From contig MNCI01014943.1 in NCBI GenBank assembly GCA_015680685.1, forward strand, positions 71,723-135,722: 64,000 nt of DNA, given 5' to 3'. A model generated the notes under the pieces. It was not told the DNA's origin. It saw only the letters and a program-made list of their open reading frames with translations, and did not search any database. Source of the stretch: Gnetum montanum (Eukaryota > Streptophyta > Gnetopsida > Gnetales > Gnetaceae). This document shows, piece by piece, positions 59,817 through 64,000 of this stretch (the first letter of the stretch is position 1; every line of letters begins with the position of its first letter). Both the position numbers and the translations under genes were made by a program.

Positions 59817-60936
59817 TGATGGGTCCACATTTTAGGATGTGAGCTTTGGTATCCTACAAGAGTTCTCAATCATTGGCAAGAAAAGGATGTGTCATTAAGG
59901 ATCCTTATGATCACTAGATGGGTCTAATTAGTGTGATTAGACCAAGGTGCACATGTTACTTTACCTGGCCATCCTAGTCAGAAGAACTTTGTGATCTCAT
60001 GAATCTAAGTGTGTCATGTGATAAGGGATGAATTTTCATGCTTATGTAAGTCAAAGATTTGAGGTGGTGATCTAGCACTCTAGGCATTTTGATAAAACAT
60101 CTTGTACTACAATATCATAGCTCTACATATGTCATCATAGATATAATGTAATGGATCATTTTCATGCCTATAAATACCAACCCACCATCACATCAAAATA
60201 ATAAATTTGTGCCAACACTTAGCAAAATTCTTGCAGTTTTTCTTTTTTTTTTGTACAGTTAGAGTTAGAGTAAATATCTGCAGTGTGGTAAATTACAGTT
60301 GCATAGAATCTTTATTTGAGTGAATTTTTTTTGGATAAAATTCATGAATGAAAATAAAGATTGAGATTGTTCTTTATCGTTGTAGCATATCACTTAGCAT
60401 AGTTTTACTTTTCCATAATATTCACCTTTATTCAATCATTTACTTTTACTAAGTCATTTACTATTTTAATGTCTATTTTTAAGGTAGAACAATGCTAGTT
60501 TCAAGCATATAATGTAATTGTTTGGTAACCCAATAGTGACTTTGCTTGATTCGCTCAAGTTGTGAAGTTACTTGGTAGTCATAGTAAAAATTACATCAGT
60601 TTAGGATGTGTACGGAAAACCAAGGACATATGATTTTCATCATAGGATAGAATAGATTTAGAATTTCATTGTACTTAGAATTAGAATTTATAGTCATTTT
60701 CATCATGTTCACACTTAAAACACTTAAAGCTAAACAACATCAGTTCATCATATACCTCACTAAAAGTTAAACCATATGATTTACACCTTGCTAACTCTAA
60801 GTGGGAAGACAATGATCACAAACTTAACAACAACTCACTAGTATACTTACATTATCCATCTATGGATTACAATCTAGTTGCACATGAACACTTGTGACTT
60901 GTATGGTTGATTGTTGGAAAACCCCATCACTCATCA
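59817..60936 (+). repeat. LTR related to the element 1-3 family
   Basis: About 1,120 bp from TGATGGGTCC to CACTCATCA, with a TATA box (CCTATAAATACC) near 60165 and the family ending GTATGGTTGATTGTTGG...CATCACTCATCA. A primer site follows it directly and a purine-tract-like CATGAGTAGG precedes it. The left boundary is less sure than the right. Confidence 0.6.
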
Positions 60937-60937
60937 T

Positions 60938-60955
60938 TGGCATCGTTGTTAGGAT
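60938..60955 (+). promoter_or_regulatory. Primer-binding site after the 59.8-60.9 kb LTR
   Basis: TGGCATCGTTGTTAGGAT starts one base inside the LTR and matches the element 3 site (TGGCACTGTTGTTGGGGA) with few changes. Confidence 0.55.
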
Positions 60956-61080
60956 TATGTCAATGTTTGCTAGTTAGTTGATTTTTCAAAGTTCATTGTA
61001 TTAAGTGTCATAAAGCACATATCTCATACTTAGAATAATTTCTTAAAACATATACATACTTAAGCCTTTAAAAAACTAAA

Positions 61081-63270
61081 TTGGCTTCTACAACTAAAGT
61101 GAAATCTTCACTTGTTATTGATCCTAATGAAAGTCATGACAAAGATTACAATGAAGAAGATTGGAGTGCATTGATGCAAATAAGAATTTCATATGCTTAT
61201 ACTAACTCTTATTATCTTTATTTTACATTCATTTTCCACCATGATGAACAACTTAGATGAAGAGACTTACATGGTNGACTCTTATTATCTTTATTTTACA
61301 TTCATTTTCCACCATGATGAACAACTTAGATGAAGAGACTTACATGGTAATATTGTCTTACACCCAAATATTTAGCACCATCAGTGCTTCAAGTAGCCCT
61401 CATGAGGTCAAATCTTGATCATGTGCAAGAAGAATATCAAGTCACCAAAACATGACTAGGTCATATTAGCCAACAAAGGCTCAAGTAAGAAGGGATGTCA
61501 TTATGGAGGCAAGATACAAACAAGATAACAAAAAGAAAACATTACAGATAGTTTTTCTAGAAGCAAAAGAAGATGTTCCATCCCAAGCTGAAAAGTTCTA
61601 TCAAACTCATGGATCTCATTCCTAGACACCAGTATTTTGTATTAAAGATCCTGTCAAGATAAAGCTACATTAAACTCTTGCAAAAATTCTTGGAAGAAAA
61701 AAGGACTCTAGACTTAGGAGAGATTCAAGGCCTATGACCTCTAATGGATCCAGAAGAGATGAATCAAGGAGTCATAGAAGAAAAACCAGTCGACATCATT
61801 CTCCCACTCCATATTCTTTCTTACATTCATCAATAACCTCTAACAAGAGATAATGAAGACTAAGAAATCATGATGGGGAAAGAAGAAGAGATCATGATAG
61901 ACAAGCACAAAAAAGAAGACATCTTGATGAAAAAGAATATGACCATGAATAAAGAGAAGAAAGGATTAGATATAAAAGAAGAGAGCATTATCAACATCAT
62001 AGGGATCATCACTATAAAAAATCTTATGAATCAGAAGACTATGAAGAACTCCTATTAGCCACTTCCAATATGATCAAAATTAGAAAACTTATGTGCATTC
62101 CTACCAACCATTTAAGGAATAGTCACATCAAGCAAATTGATGTGAATAATATTCCAAAATTCAAAAGTTGGATATAACGTACATCCACAAGATCATCTTT
62201 AAGCCTTCCATGATGCCTACACCTTATAGAATATCAAGTATGATTTATAGAAATTAAAGTTATTTTCCAAGACACTTACAAAGAAAGTAGAGAGTTGGTA
62301 CAGCTCCTTAGAACCAAAATGAACTCGAGGATGGGTATCCTACTAGAACTCTTTAATGATAAGTATCAAACTTATTCTAGAGTGTCAAATTTCAGAAAAC
62401 CATTCCAAGGATGGAAACAGGGGACACATGAATCCCTTAATGCAAAAGTAGAAAGGTATTATTCCTTATAACATGGATGCCTAGGTCATGGATTCTCTCA
62501 ACAAGAATAACTACAACATATCATCAATAGGTTAAAGGAAAAAATCAAGAAAAACCTTAAAGTATATGCTCAAGGTAGATTATCTAAGATGATAGCTCAT
62601 CGAATCTAGTGATTGATAGGCCAAGTGGAGAAAGAAGAAGGGGAGATATGAAAAAGAGAATCAAGTAAAAAAATATAATAGAGATCCATCTATCAGAAAA
62701 AGAGATGTAAGGATATGTGAAACACAAGAAGAAGAAACACTAGAAAATGCAATCAAGAAAAAGACTCTACCTATTCAAAAACGAGTAAGTGAAATTATAA
62801 TAAAAGTAAAGAAAATGTGGGATTCTATGGATGAGAAATTCACTACAATACTCAAGATAGTAGAGGAAAGAACTAAGCAAGTCTTTAACAACAATATAGA
62901 TAGAAAGAAGAAAAAGGACAATGGACATGATAACCACAACAATAAAGGAAAATTTTCTATAATAGAGGAAATAATATATTTAAGTTCAAAAGAAGACAGA
63001 TTGTAAAGTATGCCAATAAAAACATCCTAAGGGATGTTATCTTGTCATGATCCACAGACAATGGTCTATGGCATATGTACTTAATCTAAAGCTTATTAAG
63101 AAACAAATGCCTAGGTAATTATCCTATCCACAAGATAATTTTAGATATCCCTACCAACAACTATACTATCCAAGCAAGGTCTATCCTTAACTGTAGGAGC
63201 AATACTAGCATAGTGGCAATCATCACAATCATGGAAAATGCCATTGCCAAGGTAGTAGTATCCATATAGG
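61081..63270 (+). pseudogene. Decayed gag of the same retroelement family
   Basis: Pieces of gag can be read in order: an Arg/Lys-rich part (61860-62060), LQ-HLQAFHDAYTL-like and KLFSKTLTKKVESWYSSLEP (62180-62320), then DSMDEKFTTILKIVEERTKQ (62815 onward). A zinc-knuckle-like CKVCQ-KHPKGC follows near 63005-63035. Stops and shifts are very frequent, so this is older than elements 1-3. The element's right LTR is not in the window. Confidence 0.6.
61205..61348 (+). other. 71-bp perfect duplication around one N, assembly join
   Basis: 61205-61275 and 61278-61348 are identical 71-base copies separated by N at 61276. This is the mark of two overlapping contigs placed end to end without merging. 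Confidence 0.8.
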
Positions 63271-64000
63271 CAATTGGATCCCTATGGATACTATGTGCAA
63301 TGTCTAATTTCTCCCAAAAACACTTCTCTCCATACTGTTGGCACATTTAGCCATTTTATGGAACAGAGACATGAGATGATTGAGATTTTCTGAAATATTA
63401 CAATACAAATATTTGAAATGGCAAGATGTAATTGGGCAAAGTATTGAAATGACAAGAAGAGAGAGAGATGGAAATCACTTAATGGTAACATTAGGATGAC
63501 ACTGGCTTTGCAAGTCATGTTAAGAAGTCCTGTTACACATTTCTCAACATATGGGATTTTAATGAATTCTCCCGTGGACTAAGAGAAGGATGTCAAAGGA
63601 CAAACATAAACCTTACCCATGTTCTGAATGGAGATGTTGATTTTTTTTGGGTTACATCGCACAAATTAAAACAAAAATCAGATTTTTTTTACTATGGTAT
63701 GAGCGCAAGGTACGAAGGCATGGCGCGCCTCTGGAAGGACTGCAGTGTTCGCCGGCATTTTGCAGGTCACGATTGAGGGCAAAGGCGAAGAAGATGGCAG
63801 CGGAGCAGACCTCGACTGAAGGCAAAGACGGAGAGGGCGGCAGAGACAGCAGCACGACGTTATTTATGCATATAAAAAAAATGCGCTTGGCTGCGGCAGT
63901 CATCAAAAACAGAAACAAAAAAGGGGACAGACATTGGCAGAAAAACAGCAAAACAAAGCCACAAAAACCCCCTCGTGCGTTGCCAAACCCTACTGGATTC
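63271..64000. other. Unassigned end of window, GC-richer from 63700
   Basis: The last 300 bases are richer in G and C than the preceding retroelement DNA and contain GAAGG/GGCAAAG-type words. A minus-strand frame of 99 codons (63951-63652) and short plus-strand frames exist, but none has a recognisable domain. It could be the 5' region of a gene beyond the window. Confidence 0.3.

Noticed and set aside
61205-61348. 71-bp tandem repeat as a biological duplication
   Set aside because: The copies are identical and separated by exactly one N, which is the pattern of an unmerged contig overlap.

Overview
The window looks like nuclear DNA of a land plant with a large, repeat-dominated genome. It has a GT47/exostosin-type glycosyltransferase gene with GT-AG introns, plant-lineage Ty3/gypsy elements, an RTE-type LINE and tRNA-like SINE relics. 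A gymnosperm or other large-genome plant is my guess; the species cannot be told from the sequence. There are no bacterial features, CRISPR arrays or rRNA genes. Runs and single bases of N mark assembly joins.

Layout. 1-4671: AT-rich intergenic DNA with SINE-like relics. 4672-7579: the only convincing host gene, a four-exon type II membrane glycosyltransferase. 7580-9127: flanking DNA. 9133-10098: solo LTR with a perfect 5-bp target duplication (TSD). 10141-10320: 30-bp minisatellite. 10628-19127 (element 1) and 19440-28535 (element 2): two complete non-autonomous LTR retrotransposons in minus orientation. They carry gag plus a second long ORF and no reverse transcriptase. 29572-52767 (element 3): a third family member in plus orientation, split by element 4 (32238 to inside the N gap at 48965-49426). 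Element 4 is a Tat/Ogre-lineage Ty3/gypsy element with gag, protease, RT, two RNase H domains and integrase. 52768-56350: SINE-like relics and a broken RTE LINE. 57900-63270: decayed relatives of elements 1-3 (protease relic, LTR, gag relic). 63270-64000: unassigned.

Most notable system: element 4 has a clean 5.1-kb sense-strand intron (37869-42984, phase 0) between protease and RT. Inside it, on the opposite strand, lies a phase-consistent eight-exon gene of 1,096 codons. It starts with a FCP1/HAD-phosphatase-like exon, followed by a region like plant retroelement accessory proteins, a coiled coil and an acidic tail. Apart from one gag frameshift, the long frames of element 4 are broken only by about two dozen stop codons, mostly TAG, as expected from C-to-T decay of methylated cytosines.

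Elements 1 and 2 carry a separate accessory unit: an internal TATA promoter with palindromic GATATCG-type boxes like those in their LTRs, a second polypurine tract, a likely leader splice acceptor directly at the ATG, and a coiled-coil protein. Element 3 has lost most of this unit.
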